Source of the DNA: Parachaetomium inaequale
Lineage: Eukaryota; Ascomycota; Sordariomycetes; Sordariales; Chaetomiaceae
DNA: 64,000 nt
Assembly (NCBI GenBank): GCA_033296685.1
Contig: MU854341.1
Coordinates: 1 to 64,000 of the forward strand
Direction: 5' to 3'
The notes beneath the pieces were generated by a model that searched no databases, had not been told where the DNA came from, and saw nothing but the letters and a program-made list of their open reading frames with translations. This document shows, piece after piece, positions 1 to 10,151 of the stretch. The position numbers were made by a program, and so were the translations under genes. Each line of letters opens with the position of its first letter. Positions within the stretch are counted from its first letter, which is position 1.

Positions 1-1122
1 GGTAAAGGCAGGGCTCGGTGGCTTAGCTAGGGCCTCGAAGGTCTTCGGTCGATGTGGGTAGGCCTCTTTAGCCCCTTCCCGGGCTCTGGCCCCCTGTGGG
101 CAGGCCCTCGACCACGTAGTGTGGGGGCCTCCACAGGTGGCATATCTAGTAGGGTGGCTACTATGAGTAGGGCATAGGGCCTCCCTAGCCTTACTACCCT
201 CTCCGTAGGCCTTAGTTCTACACCGTGGGCATAGAGCTTCCTTCTGTGGGTAGTACCTCTGTATATACCCCTATTTCCAGTACTTGAAGCACTGGGTAGG
301 GTCTAGAGCGGCCTAGTATGGTTCGCAGTCCCAGATCTAGGCCCTCTAGACTACTCCGTTGTTATAGGCCCTTCTAGCCTCTTCTTGGTCTCGCAGGGCT
401 ACTAGAACAGTGGCCTTCCTTCTTTCTAGGTCCTTGGGAAGCCTGAATTTAACCCTGTCCACTGACTGTAGGCCTAGCTCCTGCTAGAACTCTCCCTCGG
501 TCAGCTCCTGTAAGTCCTTCTTTGAAAGGCCCTTTAGTAGTATAGCAAAGGACCGGTAGGCTTCCTTAGCCTGTTAGCTAAAGGCCTGTTAAATCCACTT
601 ACTGTTAGTCGAATGCCACTCCTTTAGAGCTGCTGTTTCGAACGTGATGATAGTATTACCACTAGGAAGGATATAGGCTGCGATAGCCCCCTTCTTGGTC
701 GAGACTTGGTTGACTGCTTGGACTACCTCCTATAAGGTCCTCTTAGTCTAGTTGGCTGTATAGCCTATAGCCTGTACTAGGATCTCCTTCTAGATCCTAG
801 CCGGTACTACTTTCTTTAGTTGAGTAGCAAGGGGCTGTGGGAGGCCTTGGGAGGCTACTATAGCCTAGGTCTTTAGTTCCGGGGCCTTGGAGGCTGTAAT
901 AGCTACTCTAACCTCCTCTATAACAACCTTTCGAAGGTTAGCTAGTGGGAGGTCGTCTAGCTTGTATAGGCTCTATAGGGCCTGTTGTAGGTCTTCGGCA
1001 AGGCTTTTAGCTTCTTCTGTTTTTTCCGGACGAACTAGTTCGACTAGTCGTTTAATAATATTATTGATCGAGGGCTTTGAGGTACCCTTTGGGGCACTGG
1101 AGCCCTTATTTGCTAGTGCCAT
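1..1122 (-). mobile_element. RIP-degraded ORF1 (gag-like) of a Tad-type LINE retrotransposon, truncated by window edge
   Basis: Reading the minus strand from an ATG at 1122 keeps one frame of 374 codons to the window edge. It is interrupted by about 12 stops, nearly all TAG where CAG or CAA is expected. The translation starts MALANKGSSAPKG and is rich in A, K and E. Near 240-290 it has a zinc-knuckle remnant in which the expected Cys and His have become Tyr (C-F-K-Y ... G-Y ... Y-Y). Near 90-145 there is an intact-looking C-G-G-P-H ... C knuckle. Paired knuckles at the C-terminal end are typical of ORF1 of fungal Tad1-like non-LTR elements. The CA-to-TA changes on both strands fit RIP. The reverse-transcriptase ORF2 would lie left of the window. 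This is not a functional gene. Assignment to Tad rather than another LINE or gag family is by inference. Confidence 0.72.
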
Positions 1123-1123
1123 T

Positions 1124-1236
1124 GGTGTAGGGTAGGCTGCTCGGGGTGTAAGGTAGGGGTGTAGGGTAGGCTCCTCGGGGTGTAGGGTGGGCTGCTCGGG
1201 GTATAGGGTAGGCCACTTGGGGTGTAGGGTAGGTCG
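1124..1236. repeat. 21-bp tandem repeat next to the retroelement ORF1
   Basis: About five imperfect copies of a unit resembling GGTGTAGGGTAGGCTGCTCG lie directly upstream of the ORF1 start on the element's strand. They show as a 7-residue periodicity (PYTPxxL-like) in a minus-strand translation. Subterminal tandem repeats are common in 5' untranslated regions of LINEs, so this probably belongs to the element. Confidence 0.75.
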
Positions 1237-2285
1237 GATGAGGCTGGTCGATCGGCTTGGCGGCTGGTGGCTGGTGGGGTGGTTAGTTTGACGCTGGTGA
1301 GTGGTCTGGTGGTTGGTCTGTGCAGTGGCACGTGCGTGCGTGAGGGATTTTCAGCGCTGCGGTCGCTGCTCGCACCCTCAATTCGGGGCACCCTGCGCGG
1401 CCACGCAAGGGCTACCGCGCAGATAAAACTAGTATCACTAGATAGAGCTTTTTGAGCTCTTTCCAATGGTACTAGTTTTGTCCGTTTTGGCTAGGTTGCG
1501 GGCGAGATGCAAGAATCGGAAAAAGTTTAGGGCTAGAATTTAAAGGTTATATATATATATAAGTATAAGAGTTATATATATATATAGGTGCAAGGGTTAT
1601 ATAGGTGCGAGGATAGTATAGATTCGTTTAATACTAATATTGAGGCTAGATTCATGTAGCTATACCTAGACTGAAGGGTAGATCTAGTAAAAGTGCTCGA
1701 GTGGTTATGTCACAAACTCACACTTCGGCTTCCGTACGAAGTCCTCCGTGCTTGCTTGCCGTCTCAGAGAGTGGGTCCACTCATTGACCAATCAAATCGG
1801 ATAGACGCATATTTGCTGCAAGATAAATTCTCCCAAGAAAGCTCGGGCAAGCTTTTCAACTTTTCCTCTTCATCACAGCCAGAGATCAAAGGGCCGCAAG
1901 CTGCTCATCTTGCACGCCCTTTGCCAATGGCCGGCCACAGACATCCGGCTGCTTCAAACGCTAACAGGAACATGGCTTGAGCAGCCGTGGTCAGGCGATT
2001 CACGTGATGGCGCGCCCGCCGGAAGCTTATTGAAGCTTGGAAATCCTCGGAGGGGCATTTCCCCTCAACGCAACACCCATCAACACAGAAAATGTAAGTC
2101 GGACCACCCCATCGACACGTTCCGCTCTCTCCGGTTGCATGATGCATCCAATAGCATGTATTACCTGAAAACACTTTGATGTATTCTCTAATCACCAAGA
2201 TCTCTGACAACCACTTCTCCATCCATCTTATTTTCACAAGCACCGTTGCAGCTCAGAAGGCTAACAGCCTGCCAAAGCGAGGACC
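1237..2285. other. Probable retroelement 5' leader, AT-rich stretch, then leader of the molybdopterin synthase gene
   Basis: From 1237 to about 1690 the sequence keeps the TAG-rich, TA-shifted look of the retroelement. It contains two (TA)n runs (about 1548-1600) embedded in a partly repeated GGTTATATA...AGG motif. After about 1693 the composition becomes that of unique DNA. At 2094 a strong donor (GTAAGT) and at 2250-2251 an acceptor (TTGCAG) suggest a 5'-UTR intron for the gene starting at 2286; no in-frame ATG is created by this splice. No coding gene is recognised here. Confidence 0.5.
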
Positions 2286-2579
2286 ATGACCCCGACACCG
2301 CCCCAAGGCCACTTCAACATCCTATACTTTGCCAGCGCCGGCTCGTACACGTCCAAGAATGTCGAGGCCCTGCCGGCGCCGCTGCCGCTGCGGAAGCTCT
2401 TTGGCACGCTTGAGGAGCGGTACAAGGGCATCCGGGCGAGCGTGCTCGACCATAGTCTGGTCACGATAAACCTGACGTATGTCGAGGTACCGGACGACGA
2501 GGTTGCCGCGGACGGGGAAGAGGTTGTGATACAGGAAGGCGACGAGGTCGCGATTATTCCGCCGGTTAGCTCGGGGTGA
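2286..2579 (+). CDS. MOCS2A: Molybdopterin synthase sulfur-carrier (small) subunit, MoaD/MOCS2A type
   Basis: Single-exon gene of 97 residues with a ubiquitin-like beta-grasp (ThiS/MoaD) fold. It carries the thiocarboxylate sulfur that molybdopterin synthase uses to turn precursor Z (cyclic pyranopterin monophosphate) into molybdopterin in the cytosol; the partner is the MOCS2B/MoaE large subunit. Visible features are the N-terminal strand NILYFASAGSYT, the central L-R-K-L-F region, the VNxTYVE-like segment (here LTYVEVPDDE) and the family C-terminus EVAIIPPVSSG. Length is normal. The C-terminus ends Ser-Gly where many relatives have Gly-Gly, but the terminal Gly needed for the thiocarboxylate is present. 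Start: the first ATG of the frame that precedes the first strand, downstream of a likely 5'-UTR intron. It converges with COG4. Confidence 0.88.
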   Translation: MTPTPPQGHFNILYFASAGSYTSKNVEALPAPLPLRKLFGTLEERYKGIRASVLDHSLVTINLTYVEVPDDEVAADGEEVVIQEGDEVAIIPPVSSG

Positions 2580-3339
2580 CGGAGCACCGTAAAAATACAA
2601 GCCATTGAACCAGACCATTCCCATGTGCCAACCAGCAGTACTTCGTATCAAGCATCAAGATCCGAAGCCTAAAAACGGCGCGTCCTCCAAACGCCCATCT
2701 CAACCCACCCTCAACCATCCCGCCTCCCCTTCCAAGCCCTCCATGGCGTGCCCCAACCCTCGGGTTGTATCCCCCCCTTGCGTGTCGCCAAACCGCAACA
2801 GCCACCTCAACGAACCCCAACACAAGCAACGTCGACACAACAGCCCCGAGCACACTTAACCCGATGATACTCGATACCTACGGCCGAGTCCCGACCCCCT
2901 AGTTTTTGTTCGTAAGGGATTTTTGGTTGCTGTTTTGTTGTGCCTTTTCGCTTCAAGCGGCGAGAGGCGATAGTGTAGGTCATCGCTGAGTTTGCAAGAT
3001 CACAGGAGGTCGACAGTGTTAATAAATGAGCTTGATGATGATGAACTGGATGTTACAATGTGGGCTGTGCTTCGATGGAAGGGTAAGCGGGCGCGGGGCA
3101 GAGGAAGGGGTGTGATGCCGTTTCTGTGAGAACCCTCAGCTAAGTCCTACATGGAAAGGTTTGTGATGTTCCCATACCAGCCTTGGTTGAACCAAAATGG
3201 TCCTAGGATTTAGAAACACGCAGCCCTCTAGACTTTTAAACCAGCCGCTCTACCTGGCTATGCGATCCCTGGCATGAACAAGTAAACATTGACCCGGAAA
3301 CCCCCCATGCAGCATCGCCATAGAGTAACCACCTCTCTT
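2580..3339. other. Convergent intergenic region
   Basis: Shared 3' region of the molybdopterin synthase and COG4 genes. The only structure seen is at about 3175-3268 (minus strand), which resembles a shrunken tRNA: an A-box-like TAGCCAGGTAGAGCGG, a B-box-like GGTTCAACC and an 8-bp terminal helix. It does not fold to a full cloverleaf. No coding signal. Confidence 0.4.
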
Positions 3340-5947
3340 CTAACTCCTGACAATACTCCTCGCCCTCCTCCTCTCGTCCTCATTCAGCACCCACTCCATC
3401 TCGCCCTCCTCGCCCTCCAGCTCCTCCCACTCCTCCTCCTCCATATTCGCCACCATCAGCACCTGCGCCGTGCGCCCAAACACCTCCCGCACCGCATAAT
3501 TCCCCTTACTGATGGCCCCAATGATCCCGCCAAAGTCCCGCTCCATGCGGATCGCGCCGTAGGCGCTCGTCCGCCCGCCGGCGTAGCTCCACACGCGCTT
3601 CTCGAGCACGCGCGCCAGGTAGTCGGCCGTCAGGTCCAGCAGGGTGGTGTAGGTGCGCGGGGTCAGCAGGCGCGCGACGGGCCGCATGAGCGCGTCCCAG
3701 CCGCGCTCGAAGGCGCGCGGCACCTGCTCGAGCACGTCGTCCAGGTCAGGCGCGGCGGCGCCCCCGAGGCCCCCCTGGTCGTCGTTCTGCCCCGCCGCGA
3801 CGGCCTCGGCTAGCTCGTCCTCGGTGAGGGCGTAATCTGCGTCGCGGAACGTGTCGGCGAGCACGGGCCGCAGCCGGGGTTTGATGACTTGGCTGAAGAG
3901 GACTTTGATGCCCTCGGCGAGGAGCTCGGTGGTCTTGGCTGAGAAGGAGGCGTTGAGGTTGTTGAGGCGGGCGGCGACGTCGGCGGCGTCGTTGTGGAAG
4001 GGGAATGCGTCTTGGAGGGGTCTGGCGTGCGACGCGCCGTTGGGGTGTTGTTGCGGGTCGGCGGGCTTGAGGAAGTTGGCGACGATGCGGGCGAGGTAGT
4101 CGTTGGCCATGTCGAGGCTGTTTATCAGGACGATGAACGAGATGATGGTGTTCTCGGGCGGGAGGTTGCCCTGGACGGTGGCTCGGGGGTAGGATTCGTC
4201 GCGCATCTTGCGCTGGATCATGCCGACAAAGTCGGAGCCGAGGAGGCTGGCTATTGTGGGGAGGACAGAGTCGATGACGCCTCGTTGGGACGTCGAGATG
4301 GACCTGCGGATGACGGTGTTGACGATGTACATCACGACGTCAACGGCGGAGATGATGAATGGGGGGTTGCTGTCTATTGACCGGCTCATGCTGAGGGACA
4401 GCCCGCAGGGCGATTCGTCCAGCTGGAACGCCTTCTCGACGGACCGCCGGAAGAAGAATGTCGTGAGGACGTTGTACGGGTCGACGAGCTTTCCTGAGAC
4501 CTTGCGGCTCAGGTTGGATTTGACGAGAACGTCAGGCACGGCGAGCGACGCATCGTCGGATGAGCTTGGGTCCTAGAGATGATTAGCTTCATAGTAGGCC
4601 CCCGCCAGTCATTCTCGAACATACCTTGCACTTTCCAGCAAGGAACCGCGAGTAGACCGACCACTTCTCGAGCATGACGGCAATCTCAACCAACAGCGCG
4701 TCCACCTCCCTCATATTGACGCCCTCATCCTCGCTGTTGCGCGCATCGTTGGTGCCGCCGCCAGCCGCGGGCGAGTTCACCCGTGGTGTCCCTCCAAAGC
4801 CCCGTTGCTGTGGCAAGAAGCTCTGCACCAGGAAGGAAAAGGGGTAACTCTTGACGTCTGTCAGGCGCCGGTCCACCGTCCGGTCGTCGCTCCACGAGTC
4901 GAGGATAATACCGCCCTGGACATCAGCCTCCATCTGCAGCCGCTCAATGACCCTGACCATCTTGCCCGTCCCGTAATGCCTCTCCACCAGCCCGCCATGC
5001 GCCTCCACGATACGCGCAATATGGTCGAACAGCCTCGTCAGGGCATTCGCAAAGAACACCCCATCCTTCCTCCCCTGCCCACCCCCGGGACCCGAGCCCT
5101 CCTTCAACGACGCCCTCGCCTCGCCCGCCACGCCCTGACAGACATACTGCCCGTACACATCCAGGCCAACATCCCCCCTTCCGATCAGCGGAAACAGCTT
5201 AAAGAACCTCGTCACCTTGGCCGCGTCCCCCTCGGCCGCAGCCTTCTTAAACTCCCTCAAGAACAAACTACACAGACTCTCCCGCGCCTCCTCGAGCGTA
5301 ACCCACGGCGGATCGGGCACCTCGACGGTCGGCACGACGGCGGCGGCAAACCCACCCCTGACGATCTCGTCCGGCACCCTTGCGGCGCGGCTGATATACC
5401 CGGCGGCGGCCTCCCAGTCCTGGGGCGCGCCCATACTCCCCACGACGCCCGCCACGCACGCCTTCAGCTCGGCGACCTGCTCGACCACGCGCAGCGTGTC
5501 CTCGACGCGCTGCTTCTCGAGGTCGAGCGCGCGCACGCGGCCCGACAGGCGCGCGGCCGTGTCCGCTGCCGACGCCAGCATCGCGTTGGAGATGCTGCGC
5601 GCCGAGAGCACCTGGGCGCCGAGCCCCGCGCGCAGGTTGTCCAGGCGCGAGAGCGAGCGGGTCAGGTCGGCGTGGGTGCCGAGGAGGGTGCCCAGGTGGG
5701 ATGTGAGGGCGGACTCGCGGGCGTGCAGGGCGGCGAGGGCGGTGCGGATCTCAGCCGGGGTGGTGGCGGTGCGGAGGGCGGCGGAAGGGTCGGGGTCTTT
5801 TTTGGGGGGTTGTTTAGTTGATGTGGTGGTGGTCGTTGTGGTCGTCATGGCGGACGGAGGATGAGATGGGATGCTGCTGCTGCTGTTATTGACGGCAGGC
5901 ATCGTGGCGGGTGTGGTGCGGGCGGCGCCATTGGGGAGGGCTGACAT
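3340..5947 (-). CDS. COG4: Conserved oligomeric Golgi complex subunit 4 (COG4)
   Basis: Two exons, 5947-4625 and 4572-3340, joined over a 52-nt intron (donor GTATGT, acceptor CTAG), give 851 residues. COG4 is a lobe-A subunit of the COG tethering complex, which guides retrograde vesicles within the Golgi. Supporting features are an N-terminal heptad-rich coiled coil (about residues 60-170, LHARESALTSHLGTLL then LDNLRAGL), the hallmark segment V-T-R-F-F-K-L-F-P-L-I-G followed by YGQYVCQGVA, and a C-terminal alpha-helical region after the splice (VDPYNVLTTFFFRRSVEKAF). The length fits fungal orthologues. Chosen start is MSALPNG at 5947. A later start at a Met before the poly-Thr run (about residue 34) is possible, since the first 60 residues are low complexity. 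An upstream in-frame ATG at 6190 would add 81 unlikely residues. Confidence 0.9.
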
Positions 5948-6303
5948 TGGTACTGCCGTCGCGACAATGGCGGGGCATTGCTGCAGTGCGCCGGAGGGTG
6001 GAAGTGGTGATGCCCCGCTGGCGTTGCTCTCGAGGTTGACGCTGTACTGCGTATTCGTTAACTTGGCTCGTGTCAATTGGCAGCGTCTAGCTCCCGTGTC
6101 AGGTACGATACAAAATTGGACCGGTTTTAACCAATCAGCAACTCTAATGCAAGGTATTTTGAGAGTGTAATTACAAGCCGCGTAACACATTTAAGCTGAG
6201 CCTTGAACCATCCCTCAACCATTCGGCAGACTAACAAACAAATCGACCGAAAAATCCAAAATCGAAAACAACCTAAAATCCCACAAACCCTTCCTACTAC
6301 CGG
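5948..6303. other. Intergenic region upstream of COG4
   Basis: About 350 bp between the COG4 start and the 3' end of the dynamin-like gene. It must hold the COG4 promoter and leader and the dynamin-gene 3' UTR. No motif was recognised beyond generally A+T-rich sequence at 6185-6300. Confidence 0.4.
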
Positions 6304-8644
6304 CTACTGCCGCAAAATATCCTTCGCCGCCGTCAAGTCGGCAATCTTGCGGGCCAGCCGCTCGCGCGACTCCCTGATGCTCGGCGACTCGCCCGCAATG
6401 GCCTCGAGCTGGTCGGCCCTGAGCCCAATCACCCACTCCTGGCTCAGCACCCCCAGCGGCGTCGACGGCCCAAAGAGCAGCCGGTAGTTGACGGCCTGGT
6501 TGAGCACGTTGTCGACGAAGCGCTTGCGCGCGATGTCGTAGTACGCGCTGAGGTCGTCGTGCAGCTTCTCGACCACGTCCTCCATGTTGGACTTCTTCTC
6601 GGTGGCGCTCCGGACCTGCTCGATGGTCACCATGTTGCGGTAGTCGCCGTCGAACGAGAGGAGCTTCAGACGGTCCGCGATCCGCTCGCCGCGCGACCGC
6701 TGCCGGCTCTCGTTGAAGTGGTAGTCCAGCGTATACGGCTTGGCGTCGCGCTCCGCCGCCACGAGGAAGTCGGCTGCCGCCATACCGGCCTCGTACTGTT
6801 GCAGCAGTTCGTCGAGGATGGTCGACCACAGCTCGTCGCGCACGTTGGGATCCAGGCAGACGTCGCGGAGCGCAGCCGTGATGAACCGGTGGATGGCCAC
6901 GATGACCCTGCTCATGAACGCCTTGCTCATCGTGGGCCATTTGCTCGACTGCTCTTTCCACGCACCCGCCCAGACGGCGCTGCTGAAGGTGCCGAGGTCC
7001 ATCCCGCGAGATCGCGTGTATAGTTCGCTGATCCACTCGGTAATGCCGTCACGCGGGTAATCGACCTCGAACTCATGACTGATGATGCTCTCGAGCTCGG
7101 GAAAGTCTTCTGGGTCGATGGCTTGCGCAAACTCCAGAATACGGTTCGCGCTCGAGTTGCCCTGCAAGTGAACGTCCTCGACCTCCTCTTCCTCGTTAAT
7201 GGTCTCGAACTCACGGAGAGCTGCCCTGTCCTGGAACTCCTGGCTGAAAGCATCGGCGAGGTTGACCACCTGCGTCACGAGGCGGAGCTCGATCGAGTTC
7301 TCAAACGCGCTGTCGCCGGCGTACTGCGCCTCGAGCGCCTGCCGCACGCGGTTTTGGAATTGCCCGGCGATGCTGCTAAGGAACCGGCGCTGCTCGTGCT
7401 CGTCCTTTCGCGACGGGCCCAGCGAGTTCCGCTCTCGCTCCGCAGATTGGAGCATGTCGCTAATGTCCTTGCGCAGTTTCGGGAACTCCCGCCGGGCCAT
7501 GTGTCCCAGGAGTTCCGCGAGGCGCGCCTTGAGCGCTCTGACACCGACCCTCTCCGACGGGAGGGCGTTCCACGGCGCCTCCTTGAACAGGTCCTCCCGG
7601 CGCCCAAACTCGGCGTCGCACTGGTCCGCGCCGCGGCTTCTGACGAGGTAGTACCCCAGCGTCAGCTGCTTCTTCTTGCCGCGGACGATGTTGCAGACCG
7701 ACGCCTTGGCGCTCGGCTCCGTGACCAGGTCGGGCTTGGTCAGGATGCCCAGCGTGCGCTCGCCGTTGGGGTCGTACTCCTCGGCCATGGTCAGGATCTC
7801 CTGGTTGGAGATGTCGATGTTGCTGGGCAGCACGGCCAGGATGACGGTGCGGCTGTCCTGGATGTACCAGCGCACCATGTTCCTGACCATGACCATGTCT
7901 TCTTTCGTCGTGACGCCCGCCGTCGGCGTGCGGAAGATGCCCGGCACGTCGATCACGGTCAGGTAGTCGACCGCCGGGCCGCAGATCTCGATCTTGAGCA
8001 CGTCCTCGCTGAACACGCTGCCTGCTTGCGGGGGGGTGTGCGTCGGGACTGACATGCTAGGGTCGGGGATGTCATCGGAGTCCGAGGCAAACTCGTCGGA
8101 GGCGTAGCCAGAGTCGGGACTGCGCTTCATGCGGATGCCCATCCGGGCGTTGACCTATGGGACGTCAGTCTACCTCCCTCTCTCGACGCTTATTCAGTGG
8201 TACAAACCTCATGCAAAATAGACGGGAACCTGGCCCGAAAGTCGTCCGGCGACAGCGCATCCGTGCGGTACCCCTCGACGTGCTTCTTGTGCGCCTCGGA
8301 CGCGTTCGGCCCCGGGATAATGCTGACCTCGACGCGGGAGACGTCGTCGCGCCGCTGCGTGATCTGGGTCGCGTAGCGTGTGCACAGCTCCACGTCGCGC
8401 GGGAACGGGATGCCCGTCAGACTTTCGAGGAGGGATGACTTGCCCGAGCTCTGGTCGCCCACGACGACGAGCTGGCAGTGTAGTATGGTTAGCCTGGCCA
8501 GCCGGGGGTGTGAGTTACGGGGGGACGTACCTGCGGCAGCGGGACATGCTTGCCGATGTTCCTCTCGCGGAGCTTGTCGATCTTTCGCAGGAGGGAGGCA
8601 CTGACGAGCAGGTCTTGCTGCTGGGCCGGTGGGGGTTGCGCCAT
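6304..8644 (-). CDS. Dynamin-family large GTPase
   Basis: Three exons, 8644-8531, 8471-8208 and 8154-6304 (introns of 59 and 53 nt), encode 742 residues. The short first exon (38 codons, MAQPPPAQQQ...) places the P-loop GDQSSGKSS right after the first splice. Then come the switch-II motif DVPG (about 195-198) and the G4 motif TKPD. A long helical middle/stalk region and a C-terminal GTPase effector domain (helical segment ending ADLTAAKDILRQ) follow. There is no pleckstrin or proline-rich tail, so it is not a classical endocytic dynamin. It looks like the fungal dynamin/Mx-like group, which is often expanded and rarely characterised, and is distinct from DNM1 and VPS1 by its Ser/Asp-rich insertion (about residues 132-170) between switch I and DVPG. 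Membrane remodelling is inferred only from the family. Confidence 0.87.
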
Positions 8645-10151
8645 GGTAGAGAGGGATCTCTGTCAAAATCGAAAGAAGTCCAAGGTACGGTTCAAGCTCG
8701 ACGATCAGGAGAATAAGCTAAGTTGTATAAGGTCCAAGCAGGTAAGAGTAAGAGTGACTATCGAACTGGTAGTAAATTGTGGATAGGTTCAGACCATCGA
8801 AACAGTCGTCCCCACCCCCATTCTTATACCTCTCAACGCCCATCTCTGGCACGTCTACTACTCGAACAGCAATGTACATCCCCAACCGCGAGGCCACCCA
8901 AGGCATAACCCCCAAGGCAGATAGCCAAGGTAGGTAAAAGGCAGAACACGCACACACGAAACGCCGCAGCGCTAAGATGCCTGCCTCCCCGCTTGTCTGC
9001 AATTCGCCGGCCAACATGAACGCGGCCTGTTGCGGTAGGCCTCACCGGCTTGGGTGGGGGGTCAGGCTACAAGTAGATCTACCGTTAATAGACGGCCGGT
9101 CGCGGTTCAGCATACCTTCAGGGTTGTAGGCCTCAGTTAGCGGCCGAACAGGCAGATATCGATGGTTACCGGGATGGTGCACAGCGTACTACCAATGTAC
9201 ATGCACACTTGGTAGGTAGGTAAGGTATACATACATACATAGGTAGCCTTGCCGCTCCCATCCCTCCCTCGCTCCCCGCGCTCCCCACCCGCATTCCCGC
9301 CCGCACTGCATTGCATCAATCCCGGCCGGGCGTGTAACGTCGTTGGGTGGGTGTTGGCGGGGCTTGGCCGAGTTGGCCCGGCCGGCCGGCGCCTGTACGA
9401 AGCACCTCATCCCAGACTGCATGATGAGGCTTGGTTCCGATGTTGGTTCAAGGGTTCTTGGCAGGCTTTCTTCGGCATTCAGCTGAACTCGGCGGCACTT
9501 ATTGTGGAGCCTATTGAACGGTGTTGGCGTTGGCGGATTGCCGGTATTGGTGAGAGGTAGGCGCCTTGATCCCGGGTATTAGTTGGTAGGGAGTGGGGGT
9601 TTCCCGGAGGTAGTTCTCCACACCTAGTCCTGGGGGTGCTCCGGGCTCCGGGGCTTCAAGTTGCCCTGGGCTGCGGGCCGTTCGGGGTTCCACTTCCACA
9701 ACTCGGACCTACCTATCGAGGAACGTAAGTCAATCGCATGGGTTTTGGACGGTACCCGAGTGGTATTTCTACGTGGACATGTCCGTCGACCGAACCTGAA
9801 CCTAACCCACAATGAGAAGGGACATGGCAGCTCTGGGTTCCTCAGCAATGGAGGAGTGTGTTCTTCAGCACAACCGTGTCATGAGGAGGAAAATTGCTAC
9901 AACTAGCCGCCTTCCGCCATGTCGTATGTACAGCCCCGAATTTGTCGTCGGGTTTAGTTAACAACTTGTTGTTAAGTACACAGCATAGCCGTCCAAGTAT
10001 AGTACTCGATACACACAACCCGCACGTATTCTCAAAACTCCAAACCAAGTTCCCAACACCACCAGGTCGCGCCAGCTCACCAACTCCAACCCAAACCACA
10101 TTTATTATCGTACTACAGCATAACCAATACTCATCCACATCATTCAGCCAG
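8645..10151. other. Intergenic region between dynamin-like gene and PMR1
   Basis: 1.5 kb with no recognisable gene. It contains short simple repeats such as (ATAC)n near 9228-9242 and GGTAGGTA runs near 9210-9245. The left part should hold the dynamin-gene promoter and the right end the PMR1 3' UTR. Confidence 0.4.

Noticed and set aside
1113..1466. Open frames across the 21-bp repeat and beyond (both strands)
   Set aside because: They are translations of the tandem repeat and of RIP-shifted DNA; no family resemblance and no splice context.
2261..2651. Minus-strand frames opposite the molybdopterin synthase gene
   Set aside because: Shadows of the GC-rich plus-strand exon.
5948..6190. Upstream ATG (6190) extending COG4 by 81 residues
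   Set aside because: Extension is non-conserved-looking and the A+T-rich DNA resembles a leader; ATG at 5947 fits better.
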